Assembly: GCF_963675165.1 (NCBI RefSeq)
Contig: NC_087383.1
Coordinates: forward strand, 3,316,979-3,380,978
Length of the DNA stretch: 64,000 nucleotides
Reading direction: 5' to 3'
DNA from: Halichondria panicea
Taxonomy: Eukaryota > Porifera > Demospongiae > Suberitida > Halichondriidae
Shown here one piece after another: positions 13,824 through 24,100 of this stretch (positions are counted from its first letter, which is position 1; every line of letters starts with the position of its first letter). A program made the translations under genes and the position numbers. Under the pieces are notes generated by a model that did not search any database, was not told the origin of the DNA, and saw only the letters and a program-made list of their open reading frames with translations.

Positions 13824-16800
13824 TGCGTGTGTGCGTGTGGTAAAGAGCATGTACATTATACATTGTACATACTTGTCTGCCTCAATTGTGTACATGTACA
13901 TGTATAGTACTATATCAGTGAACAATTCGTTGTAATACGAATGCTACCTGGTCAGGGGAGAGAGCACTCTTATGACTAGTTGATGATTGAGCCTCTTACA
14001 GGTACATGTTCTTTAACCCCAGCCTCTCCCTACACAGAGATATGCCCTGAAGGAGGATGTGAAACTGGACCTGCTGGAGACTGCTTGTCAGTGCCAGGCC
14101 GTCATCTGTTGTCGTGTCACTCCACTGCAGAAGGTGAGAGCATCGATCTATTTATGTTTGCTATTGTCCTACTATTTGTAGTACCTAGGCCAAGAAATTG
14201 AAATATTAACAGTACCTATGTTACATGACTTATTGTACAGTTCATTCTTCCAGTGTTTTGAATTGCATGTATGTGAACTGTACATGTATCTCCTGTCCTC
14301 ACAGAAAAAAGTGGTTGACCTTGTGAAGAAGTACAAGAATGCAGTGACCTTGGCCATTGGAGACGGAGCCAACGATGTGGGGATGATCAAAGGTGGGTCA
14401 AAGAGAAGCATCTCTTATAGTCATTATAATTTAGTCTGCGAGCCAGACCTAATATCTCGGGTACAAATTCAAGGAGAGCTGGGATTAGTGTACACAGCTG
14501 AGACAGTTGCTTTGTGCTGAGAATGCTTTAATTATCTCTTCTCATTGTACAATCGTATCTGTAGCTAAACGTAATTAGGTATTGCTAGTGAATTGCATGT
14601 ACGTATGCTAATCGCCCCTAGCTAATTAAGATGTGCAGTTCTACAGTCCCTAAATGTTGTTTCCTTGTTGTGTGCAGCTGCCCATGTTGGTGTTGGCATC
14701 AGTGGGAGGGAGGGTCAACAAGCCGTCCTCTCAAGTGACTACTCCTTTGGACAGTTCAGGTCAGCTCAATTCATGTGTATGTACAGTGTATTCATTTGTA
14801 TGAAGGATTAGTGACCACTGCAGTGTGTACACGCAGGTATATGTAGGTAATGGGTAAAGAGTGAGTGATGTGCAAGTGACTATTGAGTGTAAAGTGGTTT
14901 TTGGTAAAGGGTCATTGTATTTTTAAGAACGTAAAACTGTAACTTGACACTGAATTAAATTTAGGTTTGAGATCTTTACCAATACTCCCCTTGTACCAGT
15001 ACGTTGTATAAGTTACAGTTTGCTTGCCAACTCTTTCAAGATGCCCACACTAACCCCCCCCCCTCTTCTCCCTCTTTCCCCTCCCCCCAGATATCTGGAG
15101 CGCTTGTTGTTGGTCCACGGTCGCTGGTCCTACCATCGAATGACTGTCTTCCTCCGTTACTTCTTCTACAAGAACTTTGCCTTCACTTTCTCTCAATTCG
15201 TTTTTGCCTTCTTCTGTGGATTCACTGCCCAGGTAACCTTCACACTTGGTAGCCACTCTGTCTGTTTGTATGTACGTATCAGACAGGATGGGAATAAAAA
15301 GTAAAGTTCCGACAACCATCGACTGTATTAAACTAATTACCTCCTTGCTCCTCCATGCATGTAGTGCACTCATCTCACAGTGTACGTGCATGCAGTGATT
15401 CTATTATCTTTAGCTGGCCCTTCAATTTCTGCCCCTCCTCTCCAGACCCTGTATGACCCCAACTACATCTCAGTGTACAATGTGATCTACACCTCCCTCC
15501 CAGTCATTGCTCTGGCCATTCTAGACCAGGTGAGCTAACTTCACACACAACGAAACTGGCACTGACCCTTTGAGGTTTTTGTTCCTTATCAGTTATTGAT
15601 TCCGTATCAGTTAGTAGTCAGTTAGTAGTCCCCTGATAGCGTCCATGGCAACTTAGTGTTCACATGACTGTGCATTATTGCCTGCGTTTAATCAGGAGCC
15701 CATAAATAAGAGAAGGAGCGGCTGACTACGGGGATCACATCTCGTAAGTGGTTATGACCGCATTTCCATATTATGCAGAGTCACTTAAGTGGTTGAATCC
15801 CTACACGTGTTATACGCAATGCAGGGCTGCGGTTTGTAAGCACTTAGTCACTTCCAAACAAGGAAGTGCGGTTTCACCGGCAATTATGAGATGTGATCCC
15901 CGAGTATACGTTGAAGTTAGCTGCTCCTTCTCTTATTTATGGGCTCCTGGTTTAATTAATACATGTACATTGTAGTTAATTTCTACTTTTCCGAATTTGG
16001 TTTTCACCACTCTGATAACTGCACACTTACTGTACCATTATGAACTATTACTTTCCCCTCCCACACAGGATGTGAACGAAGACAACTGTTACCGCTATCC
16101 CAAGCTCTATATAGCCGGACAAAAAAACAAAAACTTCACTGCATTCATTTTTGCTCGTAGCCTGGCCAAGGGGATCTGGGTGGCCTTCACTGTGTTCTTT
16201 ATTCTGATGGGGATGACCTTGTTTAACGAGTTTGCGGCCGGGTGGGAGTGGGACTACCAATCATTTGGTCTGGCGGCCTCAGGGGCACTCACTATCATTG
16301 TCAATCTGCAGGTAAGTGACAGTCAGTACTGGTCAGATAACATTGCTTGAATGTTCATAACTGTTTACCCAACACGTGTTAGCAAGAGTATATATAATAT
16401 AATAGAGAGGGAGTAACCAACGTAGGCATAATTACTATAGCACACTTGCAATTGGGCATGCAACGATCCGCTCACTGTACATTACCAGCACTAGTACAAC
16501 ATTTTTTAAGCTCCTCCCCCACACAGATTGCCCTGGACACGTCACACTGGAACCCGATCATGCATATCTTCGTATGGGGCAGCATGCTTTCATGGTTTGT
16601 GATCATCCCTTTCATGAGTGCCGGTCCCATCTACAGTGGTTTCCTTGCTGCTTTTGACTTCTACGGTGGTGTTGGTATTGAAGTGCTTAAAACTGCCACC
16701 TTCTGGTTCTATGTGCCTCTAGCCGTAATGGTAGCCCTCACCCCCACCATCATCACACGTATCCTTAAATTGGACCTGAACCCCCATCTTGTCGATGACG

Positions 16801-17972
16801 TTCGTCTCCTGCAGAAGAAGGATGGTCCTCAGCTGTTTACAAGGCGTAAAATTAAACGTAAAACTCCGTCCATCCGTGGTCGTTCAGGATCCGTACATCG
16901 CACTGGCTATGCATTTGCACAAGAGGCAGGATTTGGTACTATGATTACCAATGGGAGAGCTTTTGGAATGGACCAAGAGGAAGTGCAACAAGAACGTCAT
17001 CGCCGTATGTCACAGCTAATCATGTCGCATCCTCCCACTCCGACTCGTTCCACATCCCCAAATGTAGCTAGTGGCCTTGAGGCATCTCTGGGTGTGGCCG
17101 CTTCCATGGCGATATCTCAGGGGGAAGTAGAGGTCGAAGTTCATGTAGAGAGCCCACTGGAAGTTGACGTGAGTATGGAGGAGGCGATGCAGGTGAAGGT
17201 GATGGGGAGCGAGGGGGGTGCCAATCTCCCCGGGAGTGTGACCAGCTCCGATGACCTGCCCAATACAGAAGTGGTAAGTGGACATACGTCATTAATTTGT
17301 ACATGTTATGATGTGTATAATTATAGCAATGCTTATAGTGCAGCGTATATTTAAAGAATAGGGATCATTCTTGGGCAGTGTGGCTGCGTGTGATATTTAT
17401 TTTATTTGACCTAACGTCAATATGACACTGGTTGAAACACATACTGTGGAGACTTTGAGGCCTACATGTATATTAACCTGGATTTATTATTTTGGAGGGT
17501 GACTTGCTTATAAGGTGACCACACCAGTGTCTTCATGGCATTGTGATCCTACCCTTTGTTTGCAGTGTTTCTCATTTCCCATGTACTTGGACAGATCGAA
17601 TGCTACACAAGCTTACTATCGTAGGCGCGCATGATTATATTCGTTGACAAGCGCCACTCACTGTTAAGCTTAGGTCCCGCTCCTGTCTCTTGTTACTTAG
17701 CTCTAGCAGTATAGTATCATAATCTATCCTACAGCAGGTCTCCAAACTGATTATGTTATGTCCTCTAACATAGCTGTCAAAAGTGTAGGCATAAGCTCAG
17801 CAGCTGCAAAAGAGCCATTGAGCACTAGCTCTGCGTTTCAATTGTTTTCTAAATGAGGGAGCTCTTCAATTTATAAGCGCTGATATCGTTCCTGTGGGAT
17901 TGATAGTGCGCGTCTATATGTTGTTAATAATAGCGCACACATTAACCTGTCTCTCTTTCTATGCAGGTTTGA
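414..17972 (+). CDS. P4-ATPase phospholipid flippase, ATP8B-like (36 exons, 1,380 aa)
   Basis: Class-1 P4-ATPase: flips aminophospholipid or phosphatidylcholine-type lipids to the cytosolic leaflet, normally with a CDC50 subunit (family knowledge). I assembled 36 exons with GT-AG introns and matching phases, 4,143 coding bases. Seen in order: an acidic N-tail (exons 2-4); the P4 hallmark [11 protein letters not shown] (exon 6); actuator motif DGETNLK (3643/4471); PISLYV in TM4 (exon 14); phosphorylation motif DKTGTLTQN, split by an intron after DK (6745/7117); SPDEAALV (exon 19); KGAD (8931/9049); TGDKQETA (exon 27); an Asp-rich insert (exon 28); [10 protein letters not shown] (exon 30); the TM7-10 region (exons 32-35); and a C-tail with a GYAF motif as in ATP8A/8B. 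Exon 1 is only 7 bases (ATGAGTG) and the last exon only codes V-stop (17967-17972); without that splice the frame would read to 17354. All catalytic motifs are intact. ATP8B over ATP8A is my judgement from the N-terminal half. Confidence 0.93.
2712..2980. repeat. Minisatellite in flippase intron 7
   Basis: About eight imperfect tandem copies of a unit near 32 bases built on GGGTATGGTGTGGAGGATAA. The array starts within a few bases of the splice donor of exon 7 (2711/2712). It creates spurious open frames on both strands that carry no protein signal. Confidence 0.85.
3840..4390. repeat. Possible dispersed repeat in flippase intron 9
   Basis: Within intron 9 (3644-4470), segments near 4100-4145 and 4200-4350 resemble, with gaps, segments near 20055-20115 and 20540-20665 upstream of the PC4 gene. 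Shared words include GGTATTT..GCTGAAGTGA, TGGAAAAGGGTC and CCAGCTT.CATGCTCA. This suggests two degraded copies of one interspersed element, the second interrupted by about 400 bases. The class is not recognised. Confidence 0.4.
5653..5758. repeat. Perfect 24-base inverted repeat (MITE-like) in flippase intron 13
   Basis: The arm GGCCCTGAGTGCTACTCCTA.. (5653-5676) is repeated exactly in reverse complement at 5735-5758, with a 58-base centre that contains further partial complementarity. The whole 106-base unit could fold into one long hairpin. It looks like a small non-autonomous transposon or foldback element. Confidence 0.8.
6031..6268. mobile_element. MITE with GCGCGAAATTTTCGAGG terminal inverted repeats (copy 1)
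   Basis: The left end TACCATATAGCGCGAAATTT.. (6031-6056) and the right end (6243-6268) are near-perfect inverted repeats of about 26 bases, giving a 238-base unit with no coding capacity. It lies in flippase intron 14. A decayed relative with the same TATAGCGCGAAATTTTCGAGG end lies near 41931 in cadherin intron 10, so this is an interspersed family. Confidence 0.8.
6746..6880. repeat. Short tandem repeat in flippase intron 15
   Basis: Five to six imperfect copies of an 18-20 base unit, GTATACAGACTGTACGCGT, begin shortly after the donor of exon 15 (6745/6746). The unit is rich in GTATAC and TGTACA palindromes. Confidence 0.75.
8641..8760. repeat. (GT)n microsatellite growing out of a splice donor
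   Basis: Exon 21 ends at 8640 and the intron begins GTGAGTGTGTGT, continuing as an almost pure GT tract of about 80 bases, then degenerate GTGTGGGC units. Positions +1 to +6 of the splice donor are effectively the first units of the microsatellite. Confidence 0.95.
9176..9680. mobile_element. 505-base MITE-like element with TAGCAGAGGAGGTTG ends
   Basis: TAGCAGAGGAGGTTG at 9176-9190 is matched by its exact reverse complement at 9666-9680. The arms begin and end with TA, compatible with the TA target duplication of Tc1/mariner-type elements. The interior has no long open frame, so it would be non-autonomous. Confidence 0.7.
10378..10424. repeat. Perfect 14-base hairpin with ACGCGT core
   Basis: TACACCCACGCGTT (10378-10391) and AACGCGTGGGTGTA (10411-10424) are exact inverted repeats separated by 19 bases. 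It may be one end of a larger element or a small foldback unit. No function can be read from it. Confidence 0.7.
10803..10808 (-). terminator. AATAAA poly(A) signal of the intronic ORF
   Basis: A canonical AATAAA on the minus strand lies about 30 bases beyond the stop codon at 10837. It supports the broken ORF deriving from a transcribed, polyadenylated unit. No genomic A-tract follows, so a recent retrocopy insertion is not proven. Confidence 0.55.
10837..11935 (-). pseudogene. Intronless, frame-broken gene-like ORF inside a flippase intron (unrecognised protein)
   Basis: Three long minus-strand segments follow each other in different frames. The first (ATG at 11935; acidic, Ser/Thr-rich, starting MADDSEG) runs to 11648. 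The second overlaps its end near 11650-11690, continues past NELKRL to about 11160, and contains a Cys-rich stretch (MFCQGRC..PC..NC). The third (..[11 protein letters not shown]..) ends with a stop at 10837. The second change falls by a run of six T (six A in the coding sense, near 11178), where a one-base indel would restore the frame; the first needs a similar one-base change. AATAAA follows about 30 bases after the stop. No signal peptide is seen. It could be a decayed retrocopy, a recently broken gene, or an intact gene with homopolymer assembly errors. I do not recognise the family. Confidence 0.5.
13789..13840. repeat. (GT)n microsatellite adjoining the donor of exon 28
   Basis: The intron after exon 28 begins GTAAGTGTGTGTGT and runs as GT/GCGT repeats for about 50 bases. 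It is a second case of a GT tract continuous with the 5' splice site in this gene. Confidence 0.9.
15688..15955. mobile_element. 268-base MITE with GAGCCCATAAATAAGAGAAGGAGC ends
   Basis: The left arm from 15688 (TTAATCAGGAGCCCATAAAT..) pairs with the right arm to 15955, which reads GCTCCTTCTCTTATTTATGG.. on the plus strand. Inner arms GATCACATCTC and GAGATGTGATC also pair. It sits in flippase intron 33 and the flanking AATTAAT is compatible with a TTAA-like target. The short ORF inside is not credible as a gene. Confidence 0.8.
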
Positions 17973-18309
17973 AGTGTATAGTCCTGTTATCAGAAGGATG
18001 ATAAACAATTTTGAAGTATAATTATTATAATTATATCCCTCTACTAGTTTAGTGTACATGCAAGTGCTAGGTTGTACAATTAATTACCATGACTGCATAT
18101 ATATAGTATTATTGTTTTATTGTTTTCATCTAGTAGCCAAGGGTTTTAATGAATTTCTTATAACAGTCATATATACATGTGGATTTGGGAGCAACAAGGG
18201 TGTCAAACTAAGTGACATAATTATAAGATACATAGACGTCAATATATAGTTTTGTGAATGGAGAAAGCATGCTTTGAGACAGTGACAGTGTGAGGGGTAG
18301 GAATGGGCT
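17973..18309. other. Convergent 3' interval between flippase and PC4
   Basis: Only 337 bases separate the flippase stop codon from the PC4 stop codon on the opposite strand, so the two 3' UTRs probably meet or overlap. The stretch is AT-rich. I see no canonical AATAAA for the flippase here. Confidence 0.6.
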
Positions 18310-20004
18310 TTATTTGTGTAGTCGCTCGTCTATCGTGGATACAGCCTTCTTTAGTGCCTCCCACTGGTCGACTGAGAGGGAAATGCCTGCAAGATAATCA
18401 ATACATGCAAGAGTGGAAGCTCTGATAGATAAAATAAAAATAATTAGGCAAAATAATGGGTCTTCTCTCTAAAGGGCAGACCATACAGCGTTTCTGCCCG
18501 CAACTTTAATTTACTTTCCTATATAATTATGCTCACATAAAAACTGGCAACAACACTATATAGTAAGTAGCTATAGATGCTGCATTAGTGGGCAGGTAGA
18601 CACATGCATGCACCCACCTTTCCTCCCTGGTCTCGTCTCGCCACTCTCTTTGTCCTCATAGTACTCTCTGATGTTGACCAGCATCTTACCCTTGAAGTTA
18701 CTCACACTCACAAACCTCTTAGCAGACAACTATAGAGAAAGCGATTATACAAACATGAAATCACATCAAGGGTAAAGTACATGTATACTGCATAGTACAA
18801 TCTCTTCACATTATGTGTCCGATAATTTAAAATCCACCAAATTTGGCAAATGCAGCTTTGGATGCAACTTTAATTTGAGAGGCAGTAACCCAATTATTAG
18901 CAATATAAATTAAGGACTGTGGAGGAAAACCTCTCCAAGGTACAAAGAGACACTTGAAATAACCATTAATTATTTTGTTGGTTACGTCAAGGGCGTATGA
19001 AGAGAAGAGGGCATGCAACTACAATCTATCAAATTACAAATGGGAGGGGCGTGTGCACTAAAAATAGATTGCACGTGCACTTACTCCATAATAGTCACCA
19101 AGCCAGCTAGCTAGCTAGCACTGTACTGTTGGGTAGAGTTAGCCACAAAGGTCAACAAGGGGAAGAGAAGGACCAATGCTAGACTAAAAGTAGCCATTGA
19201 TCAATTCTAAGCTCTTCTTTACGGTAAATTTCTAGTATAACAGTGTTCACGCCCACTATCACGCCTATTTACGTGTGGGAAGTTGGCTAAATATAGTATA
19301 TCCTGCTGACTCATCAGTTTTTTGACGACTATACAGTATACATTGCGAGTTGCATGCCCTCTTCTCTTCATACGCCCTTGGTTACGTACCATTAATTAAA
19401 CACAGTAGCACTCACTGGTATCATGTCCTCCTCGCTACCATTGGCACTGCTGGCAGCTGCTGGGGTGGCTTGGAGACGAGCTTTCTTTGTCTTCACCTAT
19501 TACAAATAAAATAGCCATACCGAATTCTGAAAACATTTGGCGTATGCATCCTGAAGTCAAAGCCACATACATTTTGACACACAACTTAATTGGGGTGGGG
19601 CTCCCAGACTTAGTCCTCGGGTCCAAGCCGTACTTACGAACCTATGTGCAACTCGTGCAGAAGTGCAAGAATTTCTTTGGACTCGCACCGGACGTGCACG
19701 CCCATAATTTTACATGTAGTGTAATTGTGATTCACATGGCTGATCTCGTGGGCATGCACGTCCGGTGCGATTAATTACCAGACCAAGGACTTCTGCACAA
19801 CTTTGACATACTGGAACATGACCAGACATTCTTTTCGTAAAGCGCGACCTGGACCTGAGACTATCCCAGACTAGCGGTGGTAAATGGTCACAGGTGGGGC
19901 TGCTGGGGAAGATACAGTGCATGGTCCTCACTCACTTTGGTGTCTTCAGGGTCATCTGAGTCATCAATGAATTCTTTAGAGATGTTCTTTCTCTTGGGAG
20001 GCAT
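18310..20004 (-). CDS. SUB1: SUB1/PC4 single-stranded-DNA-binding transcriptional coactivator (4 exons, 112 aa)
   Basis: PC4/SUB1 homologue: a nuclear single-stranded-DNA-binding protein that stimulates RNA polymerase II transcription and acts in repair (family knowledge). Exons on the minus strand: 20004-19936 (ATG, starts MPPKRKN), 19496-19416, 18729-18618 and 18386-18310; together 339 coding bases with consistent phases. The N-terminal half is short, basic and acidic like the regulatory tail of human PC4. The C-terminal half carries the family core: [17 protein letters not shown], then PGRKGISL and QWEALKK, closing on IDERLHK. The aromatic and basic positions of the DNA-binding beta-sheet are present. 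At 112 aa it is slightly shorter than human PC4 (127 aa), in the N-tail. The AATAAA at 18309-18314 overlaps the stop codon. Introns 1 and 2 each contain an inverted-repeat element. Confidence 0.93.
18988..19380. mobile_element. 393-base MITE with 33-base perfect inverted ends in PC4 intron 2
   Basis: The left end (18988-19020) and right end (19348-19380, AGTTGCATGCCCTCTTCTCT..) are exact reverse complements over 33 bases. A single diverged arm of the same family (AGTTGCATGCCCTCTCTCTT.., 10190-10226) occurs in flippase intron 23. There is no coding capacity. Confidence 0.85.
19655..19798. repeat. Inverted-repeat element in PC4 intron 1
   Basis: TCGCACCGGACGTGCACGCC (from 19683) pairs with 19750-19770 with one mismatch, and outer arms GTGCAGAAGT and ACTTCTGCAC (19655 and 19789) also pair. 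The 144-base unit is a foldback or MITE-like sequence. Confidence 0.75.
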
Positions 20005-21158
20005 CTTAACACAGGATTGGCAGAATGAAGAATGTGTTCAAGCCTCAATTGCACGCCGCTTTAATAAGGTATTTGCAACTGAAGTGATCCTGTACCAGGG
20101 AAATGGAAAAGGGTCTGTCGGCTGATAATTACCCAGTGAGTGGGCAGATCAAAGCAATCCAGTGCTCTGTATGCTCATAGTAATTATTGCACTGCAATAT
20201 GCCATAATTATAATAATTATAATGCAGTGCAATTTTATGGTATGTTTGCACACTGTGTGTAAATGCAGTCAGTGGATGAACTGCTTTTGGACTTATGACC
20301 CATTTGGTCCCTTTAGCACTAGTTGTGAGAAGAAAACCCAAGAAAATTTACTATGGATTTCAGCAAAACTAACGAATAAATCACTCAAAATGCATGTCAA
20401 TTTATGAGCCCTTGACGTCATTGGGCAACAAAGCAGGCGCCACGTGCAACATGCCATATAGTACACTGGAGGAACATAATGCCCGAGGGTCGCAGCGTGC
20501 TGGGCAATAACTAATACTTATTCAAAAAAACTCCAGGCTTCTTTGCTGACTTTGCTGTGATCTTGTCCACCGTCCATGCCTCATGCAGTTCAAAAGTTTC
20601 AGCATGCTCCTAGACTGTACTACTAGATCAACTTGCTGCTTAATTAGCCAGCTTTCATGCTCACACAGAATAATGATTGCTGCAAGCGCGCATTTATATA
20701 TTGCATAACACTCTGTCTCTACATTATATACACTATAGTGTTGCCTTTCAACCTCGTTTCTGTCAAAGATAAAGGAAATGGGATATATAGTGACCTCTTT
20801 TGGTAGTCTCGTGAGCAGCAGGGGGGGAGTCGTGCTCGCGAGACCACTCTTTTGGGTTGAGTGTTGACATTTTCATCAATATTTGAAAATCACTATAATG
20901 TATGGTGAGTAGATATAGCTACTGTAACAAAATTAGCTTTGTATAGCCAGATAATATTATAAACCGAAGGTAACATAATTATGTTTGTCTGACATACGTA
21001 ACAGTGTGTAATTCTATAAACTAACATGAGGTTTTTGTGTGACATACAAAACAGGGTACTAGCTTAGCTTTTTCATCTGCATAATTATAATTATTATAGG
21101 TGTAAATTCCTTATACTACTATAGATCTAGCTGCAACTGCAAGGTATCGGTGTGTGTA
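20005..21158. other. Intergenic stretch upstream of PC4
   Basis: No gene is visible. It should include the PC4 promoter. Segments at 20055-20115 and 20540-20665 resemble the possible dispersed repeat at 3840-4390. A GC-rich imperfect hairpin (GTCTCGTGAGC..GCTCGCGAGAC) lies near 20810-20850. AT-rich (AATTATAATTAT)-type sequence occurs near 20190-20225 and 21080-21100. Confidence 0.5.
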
Positions 21159-24100
21159 TTATGCATGTGTTTTCTTTTTTGAGCTTGAAGTAAGCTTTGC
21201 TTTTGCGAGCTCTTCGTCATCGTAGTCGTCTTCCTCACTTTTTTCTTCATCAACTTCATCCATCTTTTGTTTCTGACTTTCTAGTATCTTCTTGCGTTTA
21301 TCGTCAAGACCGGCAATAACCTTTTGTGTAATATCCCTCATGTTTTCAATTTCCTTCGTGTTTTTTCTCCATACTTTCTCTTCATACATTTTGGTTATAT
21401 TCTGATTGTTTGATTTTATCAGTTGCTCAGCTTCTTGGGTCTTTTGCTCAAGCTCGTAGTCTTCTGTATACTCCATTCCCATTCGGCATTCCAGAATTTT
21501 CTCTTTCAAATGCGTTTGTGTATACTTGTATGTCATTTCTGCATTCTTGTAACGTCCATACAGCGTTTTCAGAGCCGAGTGACTTGTGGATGTGAAATGA
21601 TTTTTTTCAGCTGTTTCTTCACATAAAATGCAGCAATTCCCATTCAAGAATTCATTCTCTTGTTCATCTACGTCAAGTTTCGAATCTCTTTGCACTTCAG
21701 AATCTGTTGCAGTTGAAAAATCCTCCACAATGTCTTCTACATAATACATTTCTTCCTCTCCGCTTTCTTCATCTCCGCTTGCTTCAAGTTCATCAACCAA
21801 CTTATGCTCTTCATCACTATTTTCTGCAGGTGAATCATTTTTGGCAGATAGCTCTAGATTTTGAACAGTTTCTTGTGTGCAAGGATCTATGGGGCTTGTC
21901 GCTGAGATGGGATCTATGGTTTCTGAGAGAGCTACTTCACCTTGCTCATTGCATTGTGCCTTTTGATGTGTTAGTTCATGGCTTGCTATCCACTTGAATC
22001 CTATAACAGGAACTTTGTGTGAAAAGTATGGTTTTATTCTTATCTGCTCTTTTCCTAGACTAGATACGGTTTGCATGGTCATAAGCTGTAAGTCGGCCTG
22101 TTTTAACAGTGGATGTATGACAACATCATACAGGTCCTTTGTACTTTGTATAGAATTTAACTTTATGCTTAGTAACCCTCGGCTATGAAGTATACGCATA
22201 ATCTTATCGAGTATGAGCTGGATTTCAGTAGTCTGTACGTCCTGTGCTATTAGGTTTCCAATTATTGTTAAAGCCAGTACCATGATATGAATAGCTTCTG
22301 TATCCGTTCCTTGACTTACTGCTTTTTGTAGTGGGCAATAGTATTTATTATATCGGCCAGTAATCAGATTAAGGATGCTTATTAGCAACTTAGTACAATC
22401 TTGTATTAGTTGGTCTGGATCTTGAAGAACCTTTTGGCTTGTACATGTTTGCAGCAGTTCCGTGTAAGCGGTTTGTCCCATACAATTGAATAAATCAAAT
22501 GATTTAACCATCCGCTCAAAACTTTCGGGGATAACAATCGTGATTGGTCTTTGTTTCATATATTGAGAGACTGATATAATTGCAAAGAGAGCTGTACACT
22601 GAATAGTTAAGATGTTGATCAGGTTTTCCAAAGAGAGTGTTTGGTGTAAGCATCTTCGATTAGCAATCACTTGAATGAAATAGGTAAAAGAATGGCTGGT
22701 GGCCACTAATGCATCACCATTCTCTCTGTAGAGTTTGCAGGACCGCTCCCATATGGCAAAAATACTCTGATAAGAATACGTGTCGGTGCGTACGTATGTT
22801 GAAGGTGGGTGTATTGTTGGATCATACCCTACATATGTTCTTTCTCTATCATTGATGGCTGCAGCTTGATTGTGGATTGCTGAAGTGAGCATGGCTACAT
22901 TGTCTTTGCCGAGTACGTAAATGAGCCTCCAGACTTCTAGCCACTCATCAATGTTAGGAGTATCAATTATATTCCGAGTCATCATTGTAAGCTCCTTAAT
23001 TGCTACCTCCTTAAGCAAGCCTTTGATTGTGTTCGACTCCTGAGCCATAAGTAGAAAGTTTTGTTCCTCAAATGTAAGGTTTAATTGTGAGAATGGAGAT
23101 AGTATTCGTTTTATAGGCCCAATTACATCGATACTGTTCTTGAATATCGTAGCATTCATCTGATGTATTTGAAGAGCCATTTCGCACATTCCTAAGTATC
23201 GATTTATCTCTGCAGATGGATATTTTCGATAAGATTTTTGCAGATAGAACGGTGTCTTTAACAGGTCAGAGTGAAAGGAGAAAGTCTGTTTCACTTTCTT
23301 GTGCCATGAAGCTGTGTAGGCAATCAGAGACTGTATCAAAAAATCTTTGTAGTTTTCATAATGATGTAGAAGAATTCTGAGAGTTTGCTTCTTTTCTAGT
23401 TGAAGCATTCCATCAGAGTCAATATCTCTAATTTGGTCCTGTTGCAATTTAAAGAAAGCGCTTTCTTGCCTTGATACATAGTACAGATCACTTCCATATT
23501 TTTCTAGACCATAGAAATCCTCAGCATCTTTTACATTAGGTGTGAGCGCAGCTGCTGGTTTCTTGAGGAGAGAGCACATTTGTTTTAGTACAGTAAAAGT
23601 GTTAACAATCATTTTGCTGTGATTTTGTGTGTACTCCTTTCTTCTTTCTTTTATTTGGGTGAGTACATAAAATGCTTCTATTTCTCCAGCGTTACTGCTA
23701 GCACTAGATTTGTAAGCTGTGTATGCCGTAGTGCAGAGTTTAAGCGCATATTGAAGATTGTCTCTCTGTCCATTACTACACAAAACCATCACTGATAATA
23801 ACAAACATGCTTTTGCTTTGTGACGAGGACTCAATTCCTTCACCTCCAAAAGTTTTTTGAGATCATTTTGCTCATCACTCCACGGAGCTGGATTAGTGGT
23901 TATATGATGTTCAGCTCGGAGCAAGATCAGTGAATGCTTAGTATTGGTGTGATGTGGACCTGCATTTTCTGCGATTTCAATCCCTTTCGTATACAGATGC
24001 TGTGCTCTGCAAATCCTATATGCACTTTCATACTCTCTGCCTCTCTGTAACAACTCGCATGCTTCTTCATACATTTTAGCAAGTTTAAGGAAATGTACTT

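Noticed and set aside
17274-17354. Read-through of flippase exon 35 to a stop at 17352-17354
   Set aside because: A strong donor GTAAGT at 17274 and an acceptor at 17966 give a shorter natural end (V-stop). Read-through remains possible as an intron-retention isoform but is not the preferred model.
18827-19018. 63-residue minus-strand ORF in PC4 intron 2
   Set aside because: Overlaps the left arm of the MITE at 18988-19380 and has no signal of coding.
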